Shown piece after piece: positions 1-5,702 of a DNA stretch of 11,364 nt (the first letter of the stretch is position 1; each line of letters opens with the position of its first letter). Below the pieces are notes generated by a model. That model worked only from the letters and a program-made list of their open reading frames with translations. It did not search any database and was not told the origin of the DNA. Source of the stretch: Thermoplasmata archaeon (GTDB lineage: Archaea; Thermoplasmatota; Thermoplasmata; UBA184). The stretch lies in assembly GCA_021826525.1 (NCBI GenBank), contig JAKAZU010000025.1:1-11364 (forward strand), read 5' to 3'. Both the position numbers and the translations under genes were made by a program.

Positions 1-41
1 GAGGGGCGGGGCCACGCGCACAGAGCGCCATAGGTCTGCCC

Positions 42-50
42 GGATATAAG
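42..50 (-). promoter_or_regulatory. TATA-like element, minus strand, reading off the left edge
   Basis: Read on the minus strand the bases are CTTATATCC, a good archaeal TATA box. A start about 26 bases downstream would fall near position 20, so it could drive a gene lying mostly left of the window. On the plus strand the same bases (ggatataag) would point into the 3' end of the convergent gene at 75-749, which makes no sense as a promoter. No coding or RNA gene can be recognised in the first 41 bases. Confidence 0.35.
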
Positions 51-74
51 CATAGTCAATTAGAGGACACTACA

Positions 75-749
75 CTAGCGGTACGACTCCTTGGTGTACG
101 ACGTACCGGGAGGGTAGTGTTCCTTCAGGTGCGCGACGAGCGCCGCCGGATCCTGGTTGAGATGGGCGGAGTACCACCGGACGGCGATGTCTTTGAGCGT
201 GTGCTGCAGGGCGGCGAGATCGACCTCGTGCTCGAGACCATCGACGATCACCGCCTGGTTCATCGTTCGCATCCAGCCGGCGTAGCGGTGGTAACTCTCG
301 CCCTCGGTCCACTCAAAGATGCCGCGCATCCGCGCACGGCCCTCCGCGTCCCGGTAGTACCAAAAGCGGAGGCCATAGCCGACCCAGCCGGCCGCGCGGT
401 CCGCGATCTCGATGCTCGTGAGGGCCCCGAAGTCGAAGTTCTCGCGCAGGGTGAACTGAGAGGGGTATTCCGCGAACGTGGCGAAGAGCGTAGCCGCAGG
501 TTCGAGCGTGAGATGGACCGATATCTGCTCGAACTGATTGTGGACCTCCCACAGGTCTTGAAGGAGGCGCCGGTTGATCTCGGCGCGATGGCCGAGATCC
601 TTCTGCTCGGTGCGCTCCACCTTCGCGACCGTCGCCTGGACCTTCGCGAGCTCGCGTTCGAGCGAGGCTGCGAATTCATCGGTCCCGGAACTCGGGCCGG
701 GGGTTGTTCGGCTACGGGGCTTCGCACGCGTGCTGCGGCGCCGAGGCAT
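75..749 (-). CDS. Unrecognised coiled-coil protein, 224 aa
   Basis: I do not recognise this family. The ATG at 749 is the only sensible start; a GGAG lies 11 bases upstream and an AT-rich stretch (CTTAATAGC on the minus strand, near 785-793) could be its TATA box. Residues 1-25 are basic and disordered (many Arg, Pro, Ser). Residues 26-80 look like one long helix or coiled coil rich in Glu, Lys, Arg and Leu. Residues 85-224 look globular and unusually aromatic, with the cluster GLRFWYY (126-132), FEW (145-147), GWM (158-160) and RWY (191-193). There is no signal peptide and no membrane segment. Third codon positions are strongly G/C in this frame, which supports it over the longer plus-strand ORF that overlaps it. 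The gene is divergent from dnaG. The layout (basic tail, coiled coil, compact domain) would suit a small nucleic-acid-associated or scaffold protein, but that is a guess. Confidence 0.72.
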   Translation of the reverse strand: MPRRRSTRAKPRSRTTPGPSSGTDEFAASLERELAKVQATVAKVERTEQKDLGHRAEINRRLLQDLWEVHNQFEQISVHLTLEPAATLFATFAEYPSQFTLRENFDFGALTSIEIADRAAGWVGYGLRFWYYRDAEGRARMRGIFEWTEGESYHRYAGWMRTMNQAVIVDGLEHEVDLAALQHTLKDIAVRWYSAHLNQDPAALVAHLKEHYPPGTSYTKESYR

Positions 750-1086
750 CGATCGATCAGCTCCGAGCGCGGATTGATTGCGTTGCTATTAAGTCACAAG
801 GTCCAGCGGTCCCGGCCACCCGCCGCACCGAACGAGGGCTGCGCGGCATCGTTCATAGATTCATTTAAATACCCCCTCTGGCTCGCTCCGAGCGAAAGGC
901 ACCCGGAGACGGAAGGAGGAGGAGTCCTCACGTCGTCGCGTCCGGAATCACGACTTATGTTCCACACCGGTTCCAGTCGTAGGCTCGGTCGCATCGTGTT
1001 CGACGTGGGTCGGCTCTAGACCTTTCGTGGACGGGGACGCGCGGCCACTCGCCGTGCGCCTTTCGACACGGAGAAACACACCAACC
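750..1086. other. Divergent intergenic region between the coiled-coil gene and dnaG
   Basis: These 337 bases hold no convincing gene. They contain a strong TATA box at 864-871, a purine-rich Shine-Dalgarno-like run near 914-924 with no start codon at a useful distance, a small hairpin at 881-893 (GCTCG/CGAGC), and a 20-codon ORF at 957-1019 without a ribosome binding site. The in-frame GTG at 1027 would extend dnaG by 20 codons, but those residues do not look like a DnaG N-terminus. The distance from the TATA box to the dnaG ATG is long enough to hold a small RNA or a structured leader, but I recognise no known RNA family here. Confidence 0.6.
864..871 (+). promoter_or_regulatory. TATA box TTTAAATA
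   Basis: TTTAAATA is close to the archaeal TATA consensus and stands out in GC-rich surroundings. On the plus strand it predicts a transcript start near 894, giving dnaG a leader of about 190 bases. The element is nearly palindromic (ATTTAAAT at 863-870), so it could also serve the minus-strand gene at 75-749, with a leader of roughly 90 bases. I cannot tell from sequence alone which direction is used. Confidence 0.55.
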
Positions 1087-2418
1087 ATGACGAACGATCC
1101 CAGTGCCGCCAAATACCAGATCCGAGCCCGCATCAGCGCCGAAGGCGTCATCGACAAGCCCGACGTAGTCGGAGCCGTATTCGGCCAGACCGAAGGACTT
1201 CTCGGAGACGAGCTCGACCTTCGGGATCTGCAGAAGTCCGGACGCATCGGCCGCATCGAGGTGGAGATCGACAGCCGCAAAGGGCGCAGCGAAGGGGAGA
1301 TCGTCATCCCATCGTCGCTCGACCAGGTCGAGACCGCGATCCTCGCTTCGGGCCTCGAGACCGTCGACCGCATCGGCCCGTGCCGGGCCAAGATTGAAGT
1401 GGTGAGCGTCGAGGACATCCGAATCTCGAAACGCCAGAAGGTCGTGGAGCGCGCCAAGACTCTCCTCGCGAAACTGCAGGAAGAGTCGAAGGGCGTGGGC
1501 GTCGACCTCACCGAAGCGGTCCGCAAGGCGGTCCAAGTCGAAGAGATCACGACCTACGGACCCGAGCACCTTCCCGCCGGGCCCAACATCGACCAGGCCG
1601 ATGCCCTCATCGTGGTCGAAGGGCGGAGCGATGTGCTCAACCTACTGCGATGCGGCATCAAGAACGTCATCGCCGTCGAAGGGACGAGCGTCCCGCAGAC
1701 GGTCAAAGACCTATCGCGCGGCAAGACCGTCACCGCCTTCACGGACGGCGACCGCGCCGGGGAATTGATCTTGCGGGAGATGTTGCAGACCATGGACCTT
1801 GACTTTGTCGCCCGCGCCCCGCGAGGCAGCGAGGTCGAGGAGCTAACGCAGAAGCAGTTGCTGAAGTGCCTGCGCAACAAGATCCCGATCAACCAGTACC
1901 TCGAGATGACCGGGTTCGAGCAGACCGGCAATACGCGGGGCCCGATGGACGAGGGGGGGCCCTCGTCCGGGGGTCGACCCGACCGCCGCGAAGACCGCGA
2001 CCGGGCGTCCCCTCCTCCGAGGCACCATGAGGACCGCCCCGCCGCTCCGCCGCCTCGTCCCGCGCCGGTGGCCCCACCCCCGGCCGCGCCTGCGGCGCCG
2101 CTCCCCCCCGACCTCCAGCGCTACTTCGAACTGCTCGGCACGGTGGAGAACTCCTCCCGGAGCCTCATCGTCGGGGAGAACGACGCGGTTCTCCAGGAAG
2201 CCCCGGTGAAGGATCTCATCGACGCGCTCGCCGGCCTCACGGTCCCGGCGAAGGCTGTGGTCTTCGACGGTATCGTGAGCCAGCGCCTGCTCGACGTGGC
2301 CCAAGAGAAAAACATCGGTACGGTCGTCGCTTCGCGCATCGGACCGGTCGGCAAGCTTCCCGAGAAGGTGCGCATCTTCACGCGTGCCGACCTCGGTGGA
2401 GCCCCCGCGGCGACCTAG
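1087..2418 (+). CDS. dnaG: Archaeal DnaG-type primase / exosome-associated DnaG
   Basis: Archaeal homologue of bacterial DnaG. In archaea the family is known mainly as a subunit of the RNA exosome, with limited primase activity reported. The product is 443 aa. Residues 9-60 carry the archaeal N-terminal signature, including KPDVVGAVFGQTEGLLGDEL (24-43). The TOPRIM domain spans about 172-245, with the catalytic glutamate in VVEGRSDV (E178) and the metal-binding acidic pair in FTDGDRAG (D220, D222). Residues about 281-341 are a Gly/Pro/Arg-rich, probably disordered linker. Residues 342-436 form the conserved C-terminal domain. I chose the ATG at 1087 because homologues begin just before the KYxIRARI block, and the upstream GTG at 1027 adds residues unlike the family. 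A GGAG lies 13 bases before the ATG, so translation signals are weak. A stem-loop follows the stop codon, and an AAA+ gene follows on the same strand. The acidic TOPRIM residues are intact, so I expect a functional protein. Confidence 0.96.
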   Translation: MTNDPSAAKYQIRARISAEGVIDKPDVVGAVFGQTEGLLGDELDLRDLQKSGRIGRIEVEIDSRKGRSEGEIVIPSSLDQVETAILASGLETVDRIGPCRAKIEVVSVEDIRISKRQKVVERAKTLLAKLQEESKGVGVDLTEAVRKAVQVEEITTYGPEHLPAGPNIDQADALIVVEGRSDVLNLLRCGIKNVIAVEGTSVPQTVKDLSRGKTVTAFTDGDRAGELILREMLQTMDLDFVARAPRGSEVEELTQKQLLKCLRNKIPINQYLEMTGFEQTGNTRGPMDEGGPSSGGRPDRREDRDRASPPPRHHEDRPAAPPPRPAPVAPPPAAPAAPLPPDLQRYFELLGTVENSSRSLIVGENDAVLQEAPVKDLIDALAGLTVPAKAVVFDGIVSQRLLDVAQEKNIGTVVASRIGPVGKLPEKVRIFTRADLGGAPAAT

Positions 2419-2437
2419 GGGCCGAGGAGCCTTCGGA

Positions 2438-2469
2438 GCCGGGCACTTCCTCTTGGGAAAGTGCCCGGC
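2438..2469 (+). terminator. Stem-loop after dnaG, possible terminator
   Basis: GCCGGGCACTT (2438-2448) pairs perfectly with AAGTGCCCGGC (2459-2469). Two further C-G pairs across a bulged A leave a small loop. A short T-run (TTTT at 2476-2479) follows seven bases later. Archaeal termination depends on T-runs more than hairpins, so this may instead be an mRNA 3'-end or processing structure. It sits squarely between dnaG and the AAA+ gene. Confidence 0.5.
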
Positions 2470-2474
2470 GAACC

Positions 2475-2482
2475 CTTTTACC
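2475..2482 (+). promoter_or_regulatory. TATA-like element CTTTTACC upstream of the LonB-like gene
   Basis: CTTTTACC is centred about 26 bases before a predicted start near 2504. That would give an 18-base leader containing a GAGGT ribosome binding site (2509-2513), eight bases before the GTG at 2522. It resembles the GATTTACC element in front of the exonuclease gene. The same T-run may also end dnaG transcripts. Confidence 0.4.
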
Positions 2483-2521
2483 TTGCCGGAGCGGTAGAAT
2501 CCCCGACAGAGGTCCCTGCCC

Positions 2522-4066
2522 GTGAGCTCCTCGGAACCCGAACGCCGAACTCCCTCATCGGTCGACGAACTGGAGACGACCGAAGAGATCCCGATCCCCA
2601 CCGACCCTCTCGACCGCGTCATCGGTCAGGAGAAGGCGGTCGAACTCGCGCGTATCGCCGCGTTCCAGCGACGCCACCTCCTTCTGGTAGGACCCGCGGG
2701 CATCGGGAAGTCGATGACCGCCCAAGCGCTTGCACTGCATCTCGAGCGACCGCATAGCGAGGTCCGCGTCGTCCACAACCCCGAAAATCCCGAGCGGCCG
2801 ACGATCGAGGTCGTGAGCCGCGAGGAGGTCTATCGCGATCGCGAGGTTGCGCGCGCCGTCGAAGGGGAACTGATCGATCCGAAGGAGGCCCCGGGGTCCG
2901 TCGCCGAGCGGCTCGGCTACCGCTGCGCCCGTTGCAAGTTCTACTCTTCCCCGAACGAGCGGTTCTGTCCGAGTTGTGGAGCGCCCAAGCAGACCGGCGC
3001 GACTCCCGCCGGCGGGAACAATCCCTTCCGCGATCTCGTCGGCCCGCTCATCGAGATGACGATCAACCCGCAAGGCACACCACCGGAACCGATCCTCACC
3101 ACCCGCACGCACGACGGCGTCGAGGAGGTTGTCGGGTACGAGCGGGCCGGCGAGCGGATCAAGGTCCTTGACCAGCGCGCCCTCGAGCGACGGCGGGCGC
3201 TGCAGCGCGAGAGCCCGCGCAAGGTCCTCGTGAAGCTCGACCGCCCGACGTTCGTGATGGCGACCGGGGCGAGCGAAACCGAACTTCTGGGCGACGTCCG
3301 TCACGATCCGTACGGAGGGCACCCTCAGCTGGGCAGTCCCCCGTACGAGCGCGTGATCCCGGGGGCGATCCACGAGGCGCACGAGGGCGTCCTGTTCATT
3401 GACGAGATCCCGCACCTCGGCAACCTCCAACGGTTCATTCTTACCGCCATGCAGGAGAAGCGCTTCCCAATCACCGGTCGCAACCCGCAGTCGGCCGGAG
3501 CGGCGGTGCGCGTCGACGCGGTCCCGTGCGACTTCATCCTCGTCGCGGCCGCGAACATCCAGGACATGCATCAGATCCTCAGCCCGCTGCGCTCGCGCAT
3601 CGCGGGAAACGGATACGAGCTCCTCCTCGAGACCACGATGCCGGACACGGAGGCGAACCGGCTGAAGATCGCCCAGTTCTGCGCGCAGGAGATCCATCTG
3701 GACGGGCGCATCCGACCCGCGACCCGCGGCGCGGTGCTGGAGATCATCCACGAGGCGCGCCGACGCGCGGAGACGATCGACGGGAAACGCAACGCGCTGA
3801 CGTTGCGGCTGCGCGAACTCGGGGGGCTCCTCCGTACCGCGGGCGATCTCGCCGCGATCTCGGCCAGCCCGGTGATTGAGGCGGACCATGTGCGCAAGTC
3901 CGTGGCCCGCGCCCGCCCGATCGAGGAGCAGATCAAGGAGGCCTACGGCTCCTTCCAAGGCGGTCTCCGCCAGGAAGTGACGGAGTCGCAGCGTCAGTCG
4001 ATGGGGTACTACAACTGGAACCAGTCGGCCGATCCGTCCGGCAATCCTCCGGGCGGCTACGGGTAG
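2522..4066 (+). CDS. LonB-like AAA+ ATPase with zinc ribbon and no protease domain
   Basis: The product is 514 aa and clearly matches the ATPase part of archaeal LonB. The Walker A motif is GPAGIGKS (57-64). A four-cysteine zinc ribbon, CxxC...CxxC (C135, C138, C149, C152), sits where archaeal LonB normally has its transmembrane insert. The LonB-like stretches GDVRHDPYGG (257-266) and YERVIPGAIHEAHEGVLFID (275-294) follow, with Walker B LFIDE (D294, E295). Then come sensor-1 N345, an arginine-finger region RSR (357-359) and the sensor-2 stretch LTLRLRELGGL (426-436). Homology stops around RPIEEQIKEAYGS (465-477). A Gly/Gln/Tyr/Pro-rich tail then ends the protein where LonB would begin its Ser-Lys protease domain, and that domain is not encoded downstream. 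No membrane segment is visible. It should therefore be a soluble ATP-driven remodelling or unfolding machine rather than a protease. The GTG start has GAGGT eight bases upstream. It follows dnaG on the same strand. General annotators may call it Lon; the protease label would be wrong. Confidence 0.93.
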   Translation: MSSSEPERRTPSSVDELETTEEIPIPTDPLDRVIGQEKAVELARIAAFQRRHLLLVGPAGIGKSMTAQALALHLERPHSEVRVVHNPENPERPTIEVVSREEVYRDREVARAVEGELIDPKEAPGSVAERLGYRCARCKFYSSPNERFCPSCGAPKQTGATPAGGNNPFRDLVGPLIEMTINPQGTPPEPILTTRTHDGVEEVVGYERAGERIKVLDQRALERRRALQRESPRKVLVKLDRPTFVMATGASETELLGDVRHDPYGGHPQLGSPPYERVIPGAIHEAHEGVLFIDEIPHLGNLQRFILTAMQEKRFPITGRNPQSAGAAVRVDAVPCDFILVAAANIQDMHQILSPLRSRIAGNGYELLLETTMPDTEANRLKIAQFCAQEIHLDGRIRPATRGAVLEIIHEARRRAETIDGKRNALTLRLRELGGLLRTAGDLAAISASPVIEADHVRKSVARARPIEEQIKEAYGSFQGGLRQEVTESQRQSMGYYNWNQSADPSGNPPGGYG

Positions 4067-4142
4067 ATTCGCTATTGCATGCGCGGCGCGGGTCGCCTTC
4101 CGACAGTGCTATGTGCCCGATTTCGGTCGGACCCGACCGTCT

Positions 4143-4215
4143 GGGCGCGTAGTCTAGTGGTTATGACGTCACCCTGACACGGTGAAGGTCGCCAGTTCGA
4201 ATCTGGCCGCGCCCA
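4143..4215 (+). tRNA. tRNA-Val (anticodon GAC)
   Basis: A complete 73-base cloverleaf can be folded by hand. The acceptor stem is GGGCGCG (4143-4149) with CGCGCCC (4208-4214). The D stem is GTC/GAC. The anticodon stem is TCACC/GGTGA around the loop CTGACAC, which gives anticodon GAC. The variable loop is AGGTC and the T arm is GCCAG-TTCGAAT-CTGGC. The discriminator base is A and the CCA end is not encoded. There is no intron. The leader just upstream has a 6-7 bp hairpin (CGGTCGG/CCGACCG, 4124-4139) and only a weak TATA-like TGCTATGT near 4107-4114. Confidence 0.96.
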
Positions 4216-4282
4216 CCTCCCGTCGGTGATCTTCCCGGCGCGGCGCGTCGTCCCCGCCCGAACAGCGCGGAGGAACACGCTT

Positions 4283-4429
4283 ATGCGCACCCATCGCGTC
4301 GGACCATGGACGCACATGACGCTCCCCCGATCCCCCGCCGGTACGGGCGAACCGCCGGTGGACGTCACGCCGTCTCGTTCCCGCTCCGTCGTCGACCCCC
4401 GGGCCGACCGACGGAATAATCCGGCGTAG
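4283..4429 (+). CDS. Doubtful 48-aa small ORF
   Basis: This ORF lies in the 279 bases between tRNA-Val and the asparagine synthetase gene. Its only positive sign is a strong Shine-Dalgarno GGAGG (4269-4273) nine bases before the ATG. The peptide is rich in Arg, Pro, Ser and Thr, has no recognisable motif, and has the composition expected of random GC-rich DNA. The TATA-like element of the next gene lies inside its 3' end. It could be a real small protein or chance. Confidence 0.2.
   Translation: MRTHRVGPWTHMTLPRSPAGTGEPPVDVTPSRSRSVVDPRADRRNNPA
4415..4420 (+). promoter_or_regulatory. TATA-like AATAAT upstream of the asparagine synthetase gene
   Basis: GGAATAATCC is a local AT island in very GC-rich sequence. 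It predicts a start near 4444 and a leader of about 50 bases, which would contain the GCGC hairpin (4449-4465) and the GGTGA ribosome binding site. Confidence 0.45.
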
Positions 4430-4486
4430 AGGGTCTTCGCCGGCGGAGGGCGCGCCCTGCGCGCCTTCCGAGCGGACCCTCGGTGA
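4421..4486 (+). promoter_or_regulatory. Potential competing stem-loops abutting the ribosome binding site of asnA
   Basis: Three perfect helices can be drawn: A, CCGGCG (4421-4426) with CGCCGG (4438-4443); B, GAGGGTC (4429-4435) with GACCCTC (4475-4481); C, GGCGCGC (4449-4455) with GCGCGCC (4459-4465), loop CCT. B encloses C and ends directly against the Shine-Dalgarno GGTGA (4482-4486). The 5' arm of B lies in the loop of A, so A and B compete or form a pseudoknot. A and B exist only in transcripts starting upstream of about 4421; a start at 4444 would keep only C. High G+C makes chance helices common. Confidence 0.3.
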
Positions 4487-4494
4487 ATCGAACC

Positions 4495-5424
4495 ATGCAG
4501 CGAGCGGAAGCTCCGCGGGGCGGAACGGGAGAGCGCGAACGACGACGGGTGCGGTTGGGCCTTCTAAGCGACGTGCTGTGGCGCACGGTCGGGTTCTTCC
4601 ACGAGGAGGGGTTCACCCAGCTCCTGCCCGTGATGCTCGGTCGGAGCACCGATCCGCTCGGACCGGATCCGGGATCCTCGGTGATTCGGACGGCCGAGAT
4701 CGACTACCTGGGCGACCGGTTCTACCTGATGAACTCGATGATCCTCCACAAGCAGTTCGCGGTTCGCGAGGTCGGTCCGATATGGATCCTCTCCCCCAAC
4801 GTCCGGCTCGAGCGGCCGGAGCGGGGCGCGTCCGGCAAGCACCTGTTCGAGTTCACGCAGGTGGACTTCGAGATACCGCGGGCGCGCGCAGCGGAGATCC
4901 GAGCCCTGGTCGAACGCTACTTCACGGAGCTGGGCCGCGCGCTCCACGGTCATCCCGCCTTCGCGGCCTTGGGGATCGAGCCGCCCACATTCTCTCCTCC
5001 TTGGCGGACCTACACCACGCACGAGCTCGAGGCCCGGTACGGGGCCGACTGGGAGATCGAAGCGTCGCGGGACCGCGACCAACCGTTCTGGGCGTTGTGC
5101 CATCGGCGCGAGTTCTACGACCGGGAGGATCCGGACGAGCCCGGTCACTACCTCAACTACGATCTCGTCTATCCCGAGGGCTACGGTGAGGCACTCTCGG
5201 GCGCCGAGCGGGAGTGGGAGATCGATCGGATCCGCCACCGGATTCGCCGGGACGGTATCGCCCCCGCGGCGTTCGGTGCGTACCTCGAGCGCGCCGAGGG
5301 GTTGATCCCGTCGGCGGGCGCGGGCTTCGGGGTCGAGCGGCTCGCGCGCTTCCTCGTCCGCGCACCCCACGTCGGGGACGTCCAGTTGTTCCGGCGGGTC
5401 CCGGGTGAGCGCGCAGATCTGTAG
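4495..5424 (+). CDS. asnA: Archaeal asparagine synthetase (AsnRS/AspRS-related, AS-AR type)
   Basis: Makes asparagine from aspartate, ATP and ammonia. The archaeal enzyme is a class II aminoacyl-tRNA-synthetase catalytic core without the anticodon-binding domain. The product is 309 aa from the ATG at 4495, the usual size. It follows the Pyrococcus-type protein throughout: LLPVMLGRSTDP near residue 43, MILHKQ near 82-87, a class II motif 2 region ILSPNVRLERPE (98-109) followed by FEFTQVDFEI (118-127), NYDLVYPEGYGE (221-232) and SGAEREWE (235-242), and motif 3 SAGAGFGVERLARF (273-286, with R282). I prefer the ATG at 4495 to the GTG at 4483 because GGTGA (4482-4486) sits eight bases before it as a ribosome binding site. 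The GTG itself falls inside that site. Its presence suggests free asparagine is made directly. The symbol asnA is used loosely: it is functionally equivalent to bacterial AsnA, but the family is distinct. It stands alone, convergent with the pnt operon. Confidence 0.93.
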   Translation: MQRAEAPRGGTGERERRRVRLGLLSDVLWRTVGFFHEEGFTQLLPVMLGRSTDPLGPDPGSSVIRTAEIDYLGDRFYLMNSMILHKQFAVREVGPIWILSPNVRLERPERGASGKHLFEFTQVDFEIPRARAAEIRALVERYFTELGRALHGHPAFAALGIEPPTFSPPWRTYTTHELEARYGADWEIEASRDRDQPFWALCHRREFYDREDPDEPGHYLNYDLVYPEGYGEALSGAEREWEIDRIRHRIRRDGIAPAAFGAYLERAEGLIPSAGAGFGVERLARFLVRAPHVGDVQLFRRVPGERADL

Positions 5425-5702
5425 GAGAGATCTGGGGCACCGGGAAGCGGGGAGAATTCCTGCAGGGGGATCGACTAGGACTCTCTCGGCCCGAGAAGGC
5501 CGAGCTCTCGATGCCGCAGATTGTCCGGGTCGGCCCCGGGCCCCGACACCGACCCGATGGGGCTCGCCGTAGACGACGAGCGCCCCAATCGCGAGGGCTG
5601 CGCCCCCCGGACCACCCGTCGCGGCACTGGCCGGAACGATACCGAGCCCCGCGCCGTGGCCCCGACATGGGCCGCCGCGAGCGGCCCGTAGGATCCGGGG
5701 TT
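5425..5702. other. Convergent intergenic region between asnA and pntB with GC-rich hairpins
   Basis: These 278 bases separate two convergent genes and I see no gene in them. They hold a hairpin at 5485-5504 (CTCGGCC/GGCCGAG, loop CGAGAA) and a larger one at 5527-5555 (GGGTCGG/CCGACCC). Both read the same way on either strand and could mark 3' ends for both transcripts, but no T-run accompanies them. A minus-strand GTG overlaps the pntB stop (GTGA at 5706-5703), but the frame it opens runs antisense through asnA. Confidence 0.5.

Noticed and set aside
117..1019. Long plus-strand ORF (300 codons) antisense to the coiled-coil gene
   Set aside because: It is a shadow of the minus-strand gene in GC-rich DNA: composition is Arg/Leu/Glu-heavy with no family features, it runs through the intergenic region and the TATA box, and the minus frame has the G/C third-position bias.
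957..1019. A 20-codon ORF upstream of dnaG as a leader peptide
   Set aside because: It has no ribosome binding site at a suitable distance and no telling codon run; it is too short to support.
1027..1086. GTG at 1027 as the dnaG start
   Set aside because: The extra 20 residues do not resemble DnaG N-termini, whereas the ATG at 1087 gives the usual N-terminal context.
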